DNA of 64,000 bases from Galdieria sulphuraria (GCF_000341285.1 NW_005178446.1:62001-126000); one strand, 5' to 3'; positions 50,765 through 62,616 are shown, counted from the first letter of the stretch. A program made the numbers and translations. Notes: generated by a model from the letters alone, not told the origin.

Positions 50765-52116
50765 TCAAACTTTCAAATGTGGTTTTCTGGCCTTTACATG
50801 GGCTTCTAGGGTTCTCCAGAACTCTAATGCAACACTGTAATCCAAATGCCGCTTATTTCGACTTATTGGCAAACATTTTACAACCCAGCCACGAACATTT
50901 GGGTCTACTTGCTCATCGTCGAAATAAAAATAAAAACCACGTACATCTGCAAACAGTTCGGCAGTTCCAGGATATGGCCAACCTTTAAACTGCCATTGTG
51001 CTCCATTGCATACTACCGCACAAACTCGTTTCCAGTCCTCTGAAGAAAGGCGGCTTGTATTGTTTATGATCTGATACTCGACAGGAGTTTGGGAAGCATT
51101 TGAAACATGCTTTATCTTCACGGACCACGAAACATTTGTCATTCCTTGAGCTTTAAGGGACTGCCAGGGAACAAAATGGCCCTTTTCTAAGAATTCGGGA
51201 GCATTCAGTATATTGATAAGAGAATTGTATCCAGAAGGAACGACAATTATAGGAGTCACATTCGTCTTCGGTTTTTTTGAAACGTTTTCCTTCAAACTAG
51301 CAGATTGTATATTCGAAACAGACGTTTCCTTGCTCTTTATCACACCTGTGCCGTTTAAGTTAGTCCCAGAGTTGGTAGAAGACAAACCAAAGCGTCCCGA
51401 AGGATCAATTCCAAGTTCATCAACTTCGGCACCAATATTTTCACGATAAAACATGTCTTCTCTTATAGAATATCGATCACCACGGGGATCCATCTGCTGT
51501 TTCTTCGATGCTATTGACTCTGTTTGTGCAGGGGCCATTTGTTCTTCCGATTCCTTTCTCAATCTTTTTATCCTTTCCACTAGATTCTTAAAATGTCGCT
51601 CTTTTGAAGCAAGTAAGGAAGATATCGTTTGTTGCTCGTGCTCTTGATTCAAGGCTTCTCGAATGGCACCATCTAAATCTTTCTTCCGTTGTCCTTCCGG
51701 TGCCGAAAAGCTTCTTTTCTCAGAAAGACTTTCTTCTGCATCTGAAGAAACTTTTATTCCAGCACAAGTATCCAATTCTCCGCGGAAAAAAGCGATCAAG
51801 TCTCTGCTATCGATAATTTGCACGCGACTCACTCCAGCTCGGACACACTCAGAAACATATTCTCTAAAGCTTTTATCTGCGTGTTGGAACAGAAACCATA
51901 CAACCTCTAGTGTATAAGGTTGCTTCTCACGTCCCCTACTAGGAAAATAGGCCTGTTTTCATAAGTACGCGTTCACGAGCGTCAAAACTCTATAGTTACC
52001 GTCGGAAAGTTGCGAGGAAAAGACTTGTTGGAGCCTTTAAACACAATATTGTCTCCTTCAAGAACGACACTTTCACTTCGCTTGTTTGCTTCCCTTAATA
52101 GTAATAAAGGTTCCAT
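50765..52116 (-). CDS. CDC73: CDC73/parafibromin, PAF1 complex subunit
   Basis: Two exons, 52000-52116 and 50765-51952, with a 47-nt GT-AG intron; about 434 residues. The first exon encodes MEPLLLLREANKRSESVVLE, GDNIVFKGSNKSFPRNFPT, matching the LLRxxxxxxxxVxLxGDxxxF start of CDC73; the second continues KQPYTLEVVWFLFQHADKSF and VQIIDSRDLIAFFRGE. The C-terminal Ras-like domain has PIIVVPSGYNSLINILNAPE, FLEKGHFVPWQSLKAQGM, EDWKRVCAVVCNGAQWQFKG, WPYPGTAELFADVRGFYFYF and a final YSVALEFWRTLEAHVKARKP. CDC73 anchors the PAF1 elongation complex on RNA polymerase II and helps H2B ubiquitination. The identification is firm. Confidence 0.92.
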
Positions 52117-52649
52117 CACGAGAGACCTTGGCTTTCTAAGAGCCCCAAAAACCCAATTTTACTCTTCTCATTTTTGTAAAGTGTGCTTTACTGTACTCGT
52201 CAACAAAGTTCTTCTAGTATTCTGTATCAGCAAACTAATTATATGAGACTCTTATATTTTTCAAATAAACTTTCATCTTTTTCTGAACTACGCTTCTCTA
52301 AAATTTCCAAGACCTATTAAAATACTTAGATTTCGTATTGTTTTGCAAAAAAATACAGCCATTACAGTTAGAGGAGGCTGCAAACCAAGTGAATGTGCAC
52401 GTTTCCATCGAGTCAGTCTTCCTACAACCTTAAGAAAAAAAAAGTTTGGGTAAACTCTCGTCGTACCAATGCCAACACAAGGTCCGAACTGACAGTTGAG
52501 GTCAAACTATTATCAAGCTGTTCAAAAGTGCCCAAAAAAAACAATAAAGTATGCGCACCTCTCTTAGGATATTATTCTCCTCTTCTTTCTCAAGCCACCT
52601 TGTCACACCTACTCAAACTGAGTTATTTCCCAAAACCACATAATTTCTC
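52117..52649. other. Spacer, nothing firm
   Basis: About 530 bases upstream of CDC73. A few open frames of 60-86 codons on + have no ATG-linked or family support. Confidence 0.35.
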
Positions 52650-52808
52650 CTAATAATTAAACTTGCCTGACTCCAGCTTTTGTTTCTTTACCGAATCTGC
52701 TTTTTTCTCCTTGGAACTTTGGTTATTTGTCCTTCTTCGCTTTGCTTTAAGACCATATTTCGTAATATCCTTTTCCACTTGCGGTTTCTTCTCCCTTCCT
52801 CCTCCCAT
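52650..52808 (-). CDS. Very small lysine-rich protein
   Basis: 52 residues from the Met at 52808: MGGGREKKPQVEKDITKYGL, KAKRRRTNNQSSKEKKADSV, KKQKLESGKFNY. Highly basic and probably disordered; looks like a nucleolar or ribosome-associated small protein. An upstream in-frame ATG (52832) adds a hydrophobic octapeptide. No family recognised; could be a chance frame. Confidence 0.35.
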   Translation of the reverse strand: MGGGREKKPQVEKDITKYGLKAKRRRTNNQSSKEKKADSVKKQKLESGKFNY

Positions 52809-52832
52809 TAGCAAAATGTAAATTTTATTCAA

Positions 52833-53220
52833 CTACTCGAAACTAAGTTGTGCATAGATAAACTGCAATTCCATCGGAGAATCCATAAACATATAATTTC
52901 TCTCACTTTGTTTGTTTTGAACACTATCTTTTAAAAGTGACTGGGCAGTATTGAACAACAGGTATTCGGAAACTTCTAGCAAGTGTCAACTGAATAGGAG
53001 AAGTTCATCAAAACAGGCAATATAAAAACTCCCTCGAAATAAGAATGGATTGACAATTGCAATATCTACAAAGACTCTATTTCTTGAAGTTAATATGAAA
53101 TGCCATCCAAGAGTCTGAAGTAATCTTTCTCATTCATATTGACCGAACACAAGGATAAAGTATACAGCAAGTTCATGGCGATATCACAGCATCATAATAG
53201 GCACTATTATTCCTTGGTAC
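52833..53220. other. Spacer, nothing recognised
   Basis: About 390 AT-rich bases between the small basic frame and the 3' end of the RabGAP gene. No open frame, repeat or RNA fold noticed. Confidence 0.4.
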
Positions 53221-54849
53221 TTATATTCTATCAGCCAAAGAACTCTTTGACGAAATAAATATTTCCCTCCATAAATATGCTTGACTGAGAAGTATCTTTA
53301 CATTCGAATCAGTCCATATATCCTTTGGAATATTCTGCAGAAACAGAATAAGATCCTGAAACTCCATTCGAATCAAGTCTTTTTCAAAAAAGTGGAGTAG
53401 TGAAGCACAAATGAAAACATAGAAGCTTCCGAATCCATCCTCTTCACAAAGAACCGAATCCCACAATCTAATGACCACAGGAAAGGGTAACTCTCGAATA
53501 AGAAGACAATTAAACCATCGAAATGCAAATTGTACTAATTCTACTCCCTGCCTCTGGAAATGGCCATACAAGTTTGGGCAAACTCTGCCAAGTAATCTCT
53601 CCAATAATTGAATTCGCCTTTGTATACCTGGTTGAGCAAAGGTATAAAAGTCCTGAATACTTTCGAGAACTGAACTGAAGCACCAGTAAACGTCAGCCTC
53701 TAAATCATCTAACGCTGTATTTAGTTCATCTATATCTTCGAGGTTCAATACTCCGTCCTTTTCTACATACTGAATAGATGCACTCGAGAAACTTTCGGTC
53801 TCCACCGTAAAAGTAGGTCTAAACGTACTTGTTCTAGTTTGATAAACCTCTGAAAACAGGACATATACAAGAGGCATTAAAATATCATTCATTCCTTGAA
53901 CATAGCCACATGCCGGATGTCTAACTGACCATACAAACAAAATACGTTTGAGAAGTTCCTGTAGAGCTGGTAAACGAAACAAGTTGTAATCTGAACAGAT
54001 GCGAGGAACGTCCAGAGTGATCTGTCTCCACACCAACCTCTCTTGTTCTGTTTCTGACTTGCGGCTTTGAGAAAAAGCACGAGACAAACTAACTCGATAG
54101 TCTTCTCTTTTCCTCTTAACAACCTCATTTCTTCTCAAATTTACAATAGGCCAATAGCCTAAAAGTATTTTCCAGATAGTACCACGATAATCCTTTGGGG
54201 AGCCATGCCAAGCAAGCTGTTTCAAACGTTCCAAGTTGATGACAGACTGTTGTAAGAGCTCTTTCAATCGGCAGCACTCAGGAGACAATCTTTCCACTTC
54301 TCTCGGGATATCTGTTTCGTATAAAGCACAGTCCAACGAGTCCGACCCTTGTTTTTCGTCAGAGTCCAATTCCGTCACAGTCATACTCGACTCAATATTT
54401 GTGTCAAAGCTACCAGAATCATTTGACCTCTCCTCTCTACAATTGTTGTGAATTATTCTGTTACTTTGTTCTGCCACTCTTGTATCGGTTGCATCTTGTA
54501 ACTGTCGCTTCACCTCTTCGCCAACTTGGCGATCAACAACTTTATTCAAAGAAAAGGTTCGGTTATACTCTTCAAAAGATAATCTTGCCGCTCTTGGAGG
54601 TACTTTTGGTAGTATATCTTCATATGAAGTGGACCCAACGTTGTCAGCTCCGCTCATTTTTGCCAAAGAGTCTGCCAGAACGAAACCATAAGGGTCCTCT
54701 CCTGCCAGGTCACCTTCCACCTTATGCAAGTGAAGACTCATAAACTTTCTTTGAGGAAACTCCCAAAAACCTGGTTCGTAGAAGATTAGAGAAGCCACTG
54801 ATAGATTCTCATCCTCAAAGCGTGAAGAGTCCACATTTGTTGAAGACAT
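53221..54849 (-). CDS. TBC-domain Rab GTPase-activating protein, TBC1D22/Gyp1 type
   Basis: Single frame of 542 residues. A low-complexity N-terminal 190 residues precede the TBC domain: RLKQLAWHGSPKDYRGTIWK, ILLGYWPIVNLRR, ERLVWRQITLDVPRICSDYN (arginine finger in the IxxDxxR motif), RHPACGYVQGMNDILMPLVY (glutamine finger in YxQ), DLEADVYWCFSSVLESIQDF, QGVELVQFAFRWFNCLLIRE, LWDSVLCEEDGFGSFYVFIC. The layout RHPAxGYVQGMNDxxxP and the QVELxQFAFRWxNxLLxRE segment are those of Gyp1/TBC1D22, Golgi Rab (Ypt1/Rab33) GAPs. Both catalytic fingers are present. Rab partner inferred from the family. Confidence 0.88.
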   Translation of the reverse strand: MSSTNVDSSRFEDENLSVASLIFYEPGFWEFPQRKFMSLHLHKVEGDLAGEDPYGFVLADSLAKMSGADNVGSTSYEDILPKVPPRAARLSFEEYNRTFSLNKVVDRQVGEEVKRQLQDATDTRVAEQSNRIIHNNCREERSNDSGSFDTNIESSMTVTELDSDEKQGSDSLDCALYETDIPREVERLSPECCRLKELLQQSVINLERLKQLAWHGSPKDYRGTIWKILLGYWPIVNLRRNEVVKRKREDYRVSLSRAFSQSRKSETEQERLVWRQITLDVPRICSDYNLFRLPALQELLKRILFVWSVRHPACGYVQGMNDILMPLVYVLFSEVYQTRTSTFRPTFTVETESFSSASIQYVEKDGVLNLEDIDELNTALDDLEADVYWCFSSVLESIQDFYTFAQPGIQRRIQLLERLLGRVCPNLYGHFQRQGVELVQFAFRWFNCLLIRELPFPVVIRLWDSVLCEEDGFGSFYVFICASLLHFFEKDLIRMEFQDLILFLQNIPKDIWTDSNVKILLSQAYLWREIFISSKSSLADRI

Positions 54850-55111
54850 TCATGGAATACTTGATTCAAAATTTTCCTTCGACATTTCTATTTGGCCGCA
54901 TTTCTCATGTGAAAATACTTAAATAGGCATCTAATGAAAACTGTCGCACTATATAGTACCTTTTTGACACATTTTTAAACCAGTGCAAACAGAGGAGTTG
55001 ACGCATAAATATTCAAGAAATGTTCCTAGTGGCAACTGTTTGGATCGCATAGAAAGTCGATTGTGCTTGGCGAATTCAGTTGTGAGACAATTTTAGTCAA
55101 ACGAGATTTAG

Positions 55112-58100
55112 ATGATCCAGAAGCCTATTCCTTCGCTTTCTTGTCAACTCGCTTTCAGTTGTCTTTGTGTAAAATTAGAGACCAGCAAAACTTTGCCAAA
55201 TGTTCTTTCAGTTGGTCTAGCTCGCTTGTCGAGGGGTCCGTTCTGCTTTAGGATTAAAAACCAACGTGTACAGAAGTCTAGTCGACAACCACACAAATTT
55301 CTTTGTATAAACTCTGCTATCTCTTCCCAGAGATCTGTCCTGACACCTAAACTGATACTGCCACAGCTTCGAAAACTTTTGAAAGAATTGGGTCTCCAGG
55401 CTTTGGTAGTTGCCAATACTGATCCTCATGTGAGCTTGCATATTTTGTTCTGTTTCCACTTAAAGTTTTCTAGCTCTCTGAATATCCTCCAGCACATTTT
55501 AATAGGAGAGAATTTGTTTCAGGCTTTACAGGATCGGCTGGCACTGCCTTGGTTACAGAGAAAAGTGCCATTCTATGGACAGATGGGCGATATTTTCTTC
55601 TAGCGGAGAAAGAACTGGATGAAAACTGGAAACTTATGAAAGGTATTGTAGTTTGGGTCAATTTCAGTCCTCACGTGAATTTTTAGTTGGTATTGCAGGT
55701 TTCCCGACATTAGAAGAGTTTCTATCAGAAAACCTTCCAAAACAGTCAGTCGTTGGTATAGATCCCTATTCCCATTCGGTGTCGTTTGTTGAGAATTTGA
55801 GTAAAAAGTTATCCATTAAGGATATTTATATTCGTCTTTTGGATACAAATCCAGTTGATTTGTTGTGGAATGTTGGAAGACCCTCGCTACCAACCGATTC
55901 TATTCGGATACATCCGTTAGAGAACGCAGGTCAAAGCTGTTTTGAAAAGTTGGAAGATATTCGAGTAAGAATGCAAGAGTTGAATGTGGATATGTTACTT
56001 GTGTCACTTTTAGATGAAGTACGTAGTATATTGCATATGTCTTATTTCCAACATTTCTTTAGATTGCTTGGGTTTTAAATCTTCGTGGCTCAGATATACC
56101 GCATTGTCCTGTATTTTTAGCCTACTTCTTAGTTGGATTCAATCAGAACGTTCTCTATGTGAATCGTGAAAAGGTATTCGTGCAATTTTTATTTGATGTT
56201 TAGTTTATTTAGTGTTCAACAGATTCCAAGTTCGGTTGAGAGTTATTTGTATGAATGCAATATTGATATAAAACCATATGAAGCCATTTTGCCGGACTTG
56301 AAGAAATTTTCACAAGATAATAGGAAAATATGGTACGACCCACTAAGCACCAACGCAGCGTTAGGTTTTGCATGTCAACCAGGTGGCTTTCCTCAATCGA
56401 CACCGATTTCGTTGATGAAGGTTTGTTCTTGTTTACAGCATGAAATAAATGATCTTATACAAACTTAGGCTGTGAAAAATGATGCTGAAATTCGCGGAAT
56501 GAGAGAAGCACATATTAGAGATGGAGTTGCTTTGGTTCATTTTTTGAACTGGCTTGAAACGGAAGGAATTTCTAATGGAGTTAGTGAGTTTGAAGCCGCA
56601 GAAAAGCTTTTAGAGTAAGCTATGTGTTTGAATCCATTTTTGAAATTCCTATATGCATGCTTTGAACTACTTGCATAGATTTCGGTCGAGGCATGCAGAA
56701 TTTGTCACCGAAAGTTTTCCAACGATATGTGGTTCTGGTCCCAATGGCGCGATCATTCATTATCGTCCGATGCCGAGTGATGCAAGGCCTTTGAGTACGA
56801 AGGAGTTGATATTGTTAGATTCTGGTGGTCAGTATATGGATGGAACTACGGATGTAACGAGAACATTTCATTTTGGAACACCAAGTGAAAAGTAATTGAT
56901 TGCCATTTTTGTATTCAGTTTATTGATGCTCTTATTAGACAACGTGAATGCTTTACTCGAGTATTACAGGGCCACATATCTTTGGATACAGCAATCTTTC
57001 CCAAAGGCACTTTGGGATGCTTGTTGGATTCTTATGCACGTCGGAAACTTTGGGAATATGGACTCGATTATCGCCATGGAACAGGTACTCTAGACATCTT
57101 AATGATGGAAGGAATTGAAGTTTATATTTTATATCAATCAGGACACGGAATAGGAGCAGCTCTAAATGTACATGAGGGTCCTCATTCCATCAGTCCTCGC
57201 ATGGGAAATAACGTTTACTTGCGGCCTGGAATGTTTGTATCTAATGAGCCTGGATTCTATGAAGATGGTGAATTTGGGATAAGAATAGAGAATATTCTTC
57301 TGGTGGTCGAGAAGGATACCCCGTTTCGGTTTGTTTCGTTTGAGAATTGAATTGAAAAGTTTGTCTAACGTAACCTTTTTCAAGTTTTGGTGATATTCCT
57401 TTCTATGGATTTGAAGCTTTCACAATAGTTCCCATTCAACAGAAAATGATTAAAATCGAATTACTTGAAAAGCACGAAATTGACTGGATTGATCGATATC
57501 ATTCTCGCGTGTGGAAGATTCTAAACCCCAGAGTAGAAGATGCTAATGTGAAAGAATGGTATGTTGCTTTTTTTGATATATTTGAGTGTTGAAGCTTTGT
57601 GAAAGGTTGTGGAAAAGTACACGGCCTATCTTATCTACAAGTGATAAGAGTTTTCCAGAACAGCAATTTTCCACTTCACGTCGAAGCTTCCTTGGTTTCT
57701 TCTGTGGTCTTCTTGTATCGTCTCTGTTACCGAAGAAGAAACAGCTACAGGCCGTTGTAAGAATAGTCTACTCTTTTTGTACTTTTATAATTATCGATCG
57801 ATAGGAAATGGATAATGAGTCTTTATTCATATCGAAACAAGAGAATAAGAGACCAAAGATTGATCCAAAGATATCTGAGCCAGATATTACTTCGAAATGC
57901 TTTTTGTAAGTATTTAGAGTGATTGAGCTATTCAGCAGCCGACGTAACTGGTTATGTAGTGATTTAAAAGTGGAAAATCGTGGAATGAAGAGAGTTGTCA
58001 TTGGATTATATGGAGGTATGTGTTGTATTTGTTGAGGATTTCACTCAACAAAAGTACAATTTTTGAATAGGAGTTGCTCCAAAGACTTCTCAGTTGTTTG

Positions 58101-58675
58101 CTGATTTATGCGACTGCAATCGCTCATTTAGTTATTTGTAAGATTTGAGTTGTGCATGTAGAATTCTTACAGACTCTTATAAGTCGGTCCTCTTATGATT
58201 TGTAACAATAGGGGTTCTGAAGTTTTTCGAGTAATCGAAGGAATGAATATTCAGATAGGACGAAAGTTTTCCTTAGGTAAGCTTTCAACATTCGATTGAC
58301 TTTTGAGTAATTTACTTTATTGTTGATAGAAGAAGTTGGTGACTATAAAACAGCAAATTATGATTTCTTGGAAGATTGTTGTCAATTTCGACACAATATG
58401 GAAGGCCTTGTTTCCATGGTTCGGACGAAGCCTTCGAAGGATCTTGATTACCGTTTCTTTATAAGGTATGTATACATGCATACAAATTCTAAGTATACTC
58501 AAGTCCATATAGTACTGCTCCAGCCCCTTATTTGGACGACAAATATGTTACGTTTGGTAAAGTTATGGAGGGCATGGATTGGGTTCATGAAATAGAAAGA
58601 CTGAATACTAAAAAGCCAAGCAATCAGCCCATTTTGAAAGTGAAAGTGGTAGCTTGTGGACAACAAAAATTGTGA
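55112..58675 (+). CDS. Aminopeptidase P (M24B) in one frame with a Tat-like segment and a cyclophilin
   Basis: Seventeen phase-compatible exons: 55112-55429, 55474-55642, 55687-56018, 56063-56173, 56223-56420, 56469-56614, 56679-56891, 56939-57084, 57142-57328, 57385-57558, 57606-57756, 57805-57905, 57960-58015, 58071-58137, 58212-58276, 58330-58465, 58513-58675. First part: presequence-like N-terminus, then aminopeptidase P with [100 protein letters not shown], ending VKEWLWKSTRP as the family does. It removes N-terminal residues before proline. Without a stop follow [20 protein letters not shown] (twin-arginine, hydrophobic) and a cyclophilin: [73 protein letters not shown]. No in-frame ATG precedes the Tat-like part; if separate, the cyclophilin could only start at ATG 57808 without it. 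Confidence 0.7.
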
Positions 58676-58698
58676 GTTGTGTGATAAAATTGGAAACG

Positions 58699-60646
58699 AT
58701 GAAGTATTTCTTTGTTATTATTTTATTGTATTTCTTACAGTTTGTGGCTGCACTACAAGTGAGTTGTAGTCTTTTTTAGAATATGCCCAAGTTTTATTTG
58801 GTTTAGATAGCGTCTCTTCCACCCTTGCCTTCTCAAGTAGTTATCAACCCGAGAACTGGTCTTTACGTGGATCTCCATAGAAAAATATTACGATTGAGTG
58901 ACTCAACTTACGAGGTTTGTTTTCTTTACTTGTCTAGTTTATACCATCTGATTACCGTAGAACGTCAACGATGAACTGGAAGCTGTTTATGTTTCGAATG
59001 AAGGTTTGAAAGGAAACTGGGCAACTTGCTTTAACGGAACAGATCCGACAAAGTGTCCCACTGCCGGATCTCTCGAGGGTATCACCTCTTTTCAGGTTCA
59101 TATTCCACAGGACAAGTACCGAGTTTTATATGGTCCTCAAATAGCAACGGAGACGAATAGTTTTGGCTCACCTTTGATTCGCAATGAACAAGGCGACCAT
59201 TGGAACTTTGAGTCAGAAGTAGATCAACAAGGCAACGGTTATTTTTATGTCGACTACAATTGTTCCAGTTCCGGTTGGTGAATGTTTTATAATCCTTTTT
59301 TGAAACCAACTTTGCCTACTCACTTAGGAAGCATGCAAGTATCCATGTTTTTTTTGATAGAGACTTTAACAGAGTCTAGCTGGCCTTTTTCATTTAATGA
59401 TCAAAATAACTTCTCAGCTGTCTTGGAGTTTATCAATGCAAGCCAATCTCCAGTTTATTTGTTATTATTCCAATGGCAAAAAGTCTGTAAGGTTGATGAT
59501 ACCCGACCTGGAATTGAAGTAGGCTACATAAAAGAGTTTGTTCCATCCGATCAAATGAATCAAGAAGAAGTATTGGAACAAAAGGCAGTCTTGTATCCAA
59601 AACCTATGTTTGGTTCCTCTGCTCAACTTGATATTGTTAGCGTTACTGAATCTTCAACAGATTTGTATGTTTCTTGTATCAACGGATCACAGTTATTCCG
59701 TCCAGAGATAACGGCGGATTGCATTTCTGAAATGGAAAAGTGTGTTTCATTGAGAGGTATCGGTCCTAGTCAACTTGTTTTTGGAGAGCTACTTGCGGAT
59801 GAAGGAGAGACTCTTCGCTTTACTGTCTTCTATTCTTGTGAGAAGGTATTGTGCATATTTTTCATTGTCTTTGTATCATTAAGAAAAAAGTTTAGGCAAG
59901 AAGTGAAGGTATCATTCGTCCGAAACTTGTTTTGAATTTTCCTCCATTTCAGCCGTTGACTCTGGAATGGAAAAAGGATTGTGGTGGTTTACTTGCATCG
60001 TCTATATCGGTTGGGACTTCATGGCATGGAAGGTAATAATTTCTTAAAATACAGCTTTATGATTCATAGTAAGCCTATAATATTTAGCGATATTATTAAC
60101 CAAGGTAAAACTATGGATGCCTTTGGATTGTTTCCTTCCTATGCAGTTGATGAGGAAACTCGAGACCTTGAATTTTTTGTATCCACTTCCTATCAGGACA
60201 TCATTTCTTTAGAGAAAGTGGTTGTGACGGTGGAAAAACCTCGTGTGGTGTCTGTGCGGGTAAATCCTAATAACCCGCTTTCGCTTTCAAGCTTAAAAAC
60301 GGCTTCTCTACAATCGCATTTTATCTGCTTGAATGATGGTAAGTTGCTGATTTGTTATAGAAGAACTTGCCGTTAAAACGTAAAAGGAGAGTCTCTTGTA
60401 GTCATTACATTATCTTTTCTTTACCGACCACTTGAATTTTCTATTGTGAAGAAATGTCGAAAACCACAGCTAAGACGCGCACAAGGTTTCACAGTATATC
60501 ATGCGACTAGTATTGTTGTTGTATTAGCAATTTCTGTCGCTGCTATGAGTGGATACTTGTTCTATAGACGCTCAAGAAGGCTCTCAAAGGTTCATAGAAG
60601 TATGGGAGACTATAGACCCCTTAGACTGAATATGAATACGTCTTAA
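58699..60646 (+). CDS. Large type I membrane protein, unrecognised
   Basis: Seven exons: 58699-58758, 58807-58914, 58961-59273, 59328-59845, 59896-60032, 60088-60338, 60387-60646; about 548 residues. It starts MKYFFVIILLYFLQFVAALQ (signal peptide). The lumenal part has paired cysteines and sugar sites: LKGNWATCFNGTDPTKCPTA, GNGYFYVDYNCSSS, DLYVSCINGSQLFRPEITAD, CISEMEKCVSLRGIGPSQLV, DCGGLLASSISVGTSWHGSD. A single membrane helix HATSIVVVLAISVAAMSGYL is followed by a basic 30-residue tail (YRRSRRLSKVHRSMGDYRPL) that could carry a tyrosine sorting motif. I do not recognise the family. It starts 23 bp after the cyclophilin stop codon. Confidence 0.65.
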
Positions 60647-60988
60647 TCACATGACCAGTTCTATTTCTCTAAATATTCTTTTACTACTTAAATATCGTTT
60701 AGCCATTTGTTCCTTTTGAAAATCGCAAAATACTTATCGAAGAGTCTTATGAATTGGTTCATTTTCTATCATTATCCCAACAAAAGTTGTATTTTTCCAT
60801 ATTGATGGGCTATCTTTTGAAAATTTTATGTCTTTTCATTTTCACAAATTTGCATTTTTGTACCTAAGATGGAGTGACTACAAGTTATCAATAGCAGTTT
60901 CCAATTAACATCATCATGATAATTGGTCTTAGACCAAAACTGATATATCATCAACTAGAATATTAATTCTTTCGGCCGGGAATTTGGA
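60647..60988. other. Spacer, nothing recognised
   Basis: About 340 AT-rich bases between two + strand genes. No repeat or regulatory motif noticed. Confidence 0.4.
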
Positions 60989-62256
60989 ATGGCTTCTTTG
61001 CCGAGTGTCCAGTTTCTTTCACAACTTCAGAGTGTTAACCCAATATTTAACGGTTTTTCAAAAGATACAAAAAGTTCAAGTAGTTCAATTGGTTCTTCTC
61101 TACATTCTTTCGGTATCGGTGGCCAATACCAAAGAGCGTCCCATAGCTTCTCGGCTTCATCGCCTTCCGAGAGTAAAGTACCCTCGTTTGTACTCCCTCA
61201 TCTTGTGGCACCTTCCATTTCAGAAGATGGTATCACACTGTATTTGAAATATGCTTTAGGAGGAGCAATTTGTTGTTCCGTCACACATTCTTCTACCGTT
61301 CCTATTGACGTGGTGAAGACCCGTTTGCAGACAGATCCTGGTCGTTATAAAGGCATGGTTGACGGATTCCGCACGATAGTAAAGGAGGAAGGTGCTTCAA
61401 TGCTCTTACAGGGTTTGGGACCTACAGCAGTTGGATACTTTCTACAAGGAACCTTCAAATTCGGATTTTATGAGTTTTTCAAAAAATACTCTAGTGAACT
61501 GGCTGGACCTGAAAACGCCGTTACGTTTCGGTTTCCTATATGGTTGACTGCTGGGGCTTGTGCAGAATTCATTGCGGACCTTTTCTTGTGTCCTTTGGAG
61601 GCAACAAGAATTCGTCTAGTCGCCGAACCTTCGTTTGCCAAAGGCTTGACTGATGGTTTCATGAAACTTGCTAAAGAGGAAGGGTTTGTGGGTCTGTACA
61701 AGGGTTTGGGACCGATTCTCTTTAAGCAAGTGCCTTATACGTAAGTATATGCCTGTTTCTTTTACTTTGAGAAACCGTTCATATCCTTTTGTAGAATGGC
61801 CAAGTTTTCAGTTTTTGAAACAGCACAGGAAGTAATCTACAGAACGTTGAGGAATATTGGTTATCCTCGCGAAAGTATGTCAGAAGGTATGCAACTAGTC
61901 GTCAGTCTCAACTCAGGTGTCCTTGCCGGACTTGCTGCTGCAATTGTATCCCAGCCTGCAGACACTGTCCTTTCGAAAATCAATCAAGTGAAGACAGAAG
62001 GTTCTACAGCAAAGGCAATTGTTACGATTATGAAACAGCTTGGTTTTCGAAAACTGTTCTTGGGAATCGGACCCCGGTGTTTGATGGTTGGGTGGCTAAC
62101 TGCAGGTAAGAAGCTCATTGTTATTTCATATATTTGATTGCAAGTTTTGATGTGACTTGATTAGGTCAATTTTTCATTTACGACTATGTGAAGCAGCTTC
62201 TTGGTATCTTCCCTACGCAACAAAGCGCTCCCAAGCCGATTGCTGCCAAGGTTTGA
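60989..62256 (+). CDS. Phosphate carrier of the mitochondrial carrier family
   Basis: Three exons: 60989-61740, 61795-62105, 62165-62256. N-terminal 70 residues are Ser-rich (SKDTKSSSSSIGSSLHSFGI), then three carrier repeats: YALGGAICCSVTHSSTVPID, VVKTRLQTDPGRYKGMVDGF; WLTAGACAEFIADLFLCPLE, ATRIRLVAEPSFAKGLTDGF; SLNSGVLAGLAAAIVSQPAD, TVLSKINQVKTEGS. PxD/E-x-x-[KR] signatures are PIDVVK, PLEATR and PADTVL. THSSTVPIDVVKTRLQTDPxxYKGMxDGFRxIVxEEG and FLQGTFKFGFYEFFK are specific to the phosphate/proton carrier (PiC). It supplies matrix phosphate; a plastid location cannot be excluded given the long N-terminus. Confidence 0.9.
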
Positions 62257-62616
62257 AACCATGTAACTAATGTAAGTTCTCGTAAGAACCGGAATCCTTG
62301 CTTTGTCATCGAAGGACAGGTTTGAACAAGCCCGTTCTAATATTACTTGTAACCCCAGTGTTTGTTTCATGCTTGTCTTGGAATTTCTTTCAGTCTTTCT
62401 TTTCAAATAAAGATGAATTTGAGATGTTTTGTTTGTTGGTAACTGATGAACAGGCTTTCTCTTTATATTTTAATGATCTAAACCATCAAGATTAATGCTA
62501 TTATATCCATAGTTGATAAGTCATGCTCCCATGAAACAAAACGTTCGCATCAAAAGAAGAACAGCTACTTTTACAACTGCCAATCTGGATCACTCGCTAC
62601 GAAGCCCAACGACAAA
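62257..62616. other. Convergent spacer
   Basis: 360 bases between the phosphate carrier (+) and the CCCH protein (-). Only 3' flanks expected; nothing else seen. Confidence 0.4.

Noticed and set aside
59896-60032. Extra intron (gtatcatt...ttcag) inside this exon
   Set aside because: Splicing it puts the next exon out of frame, while reading through keeps the frame and Cys pattern.
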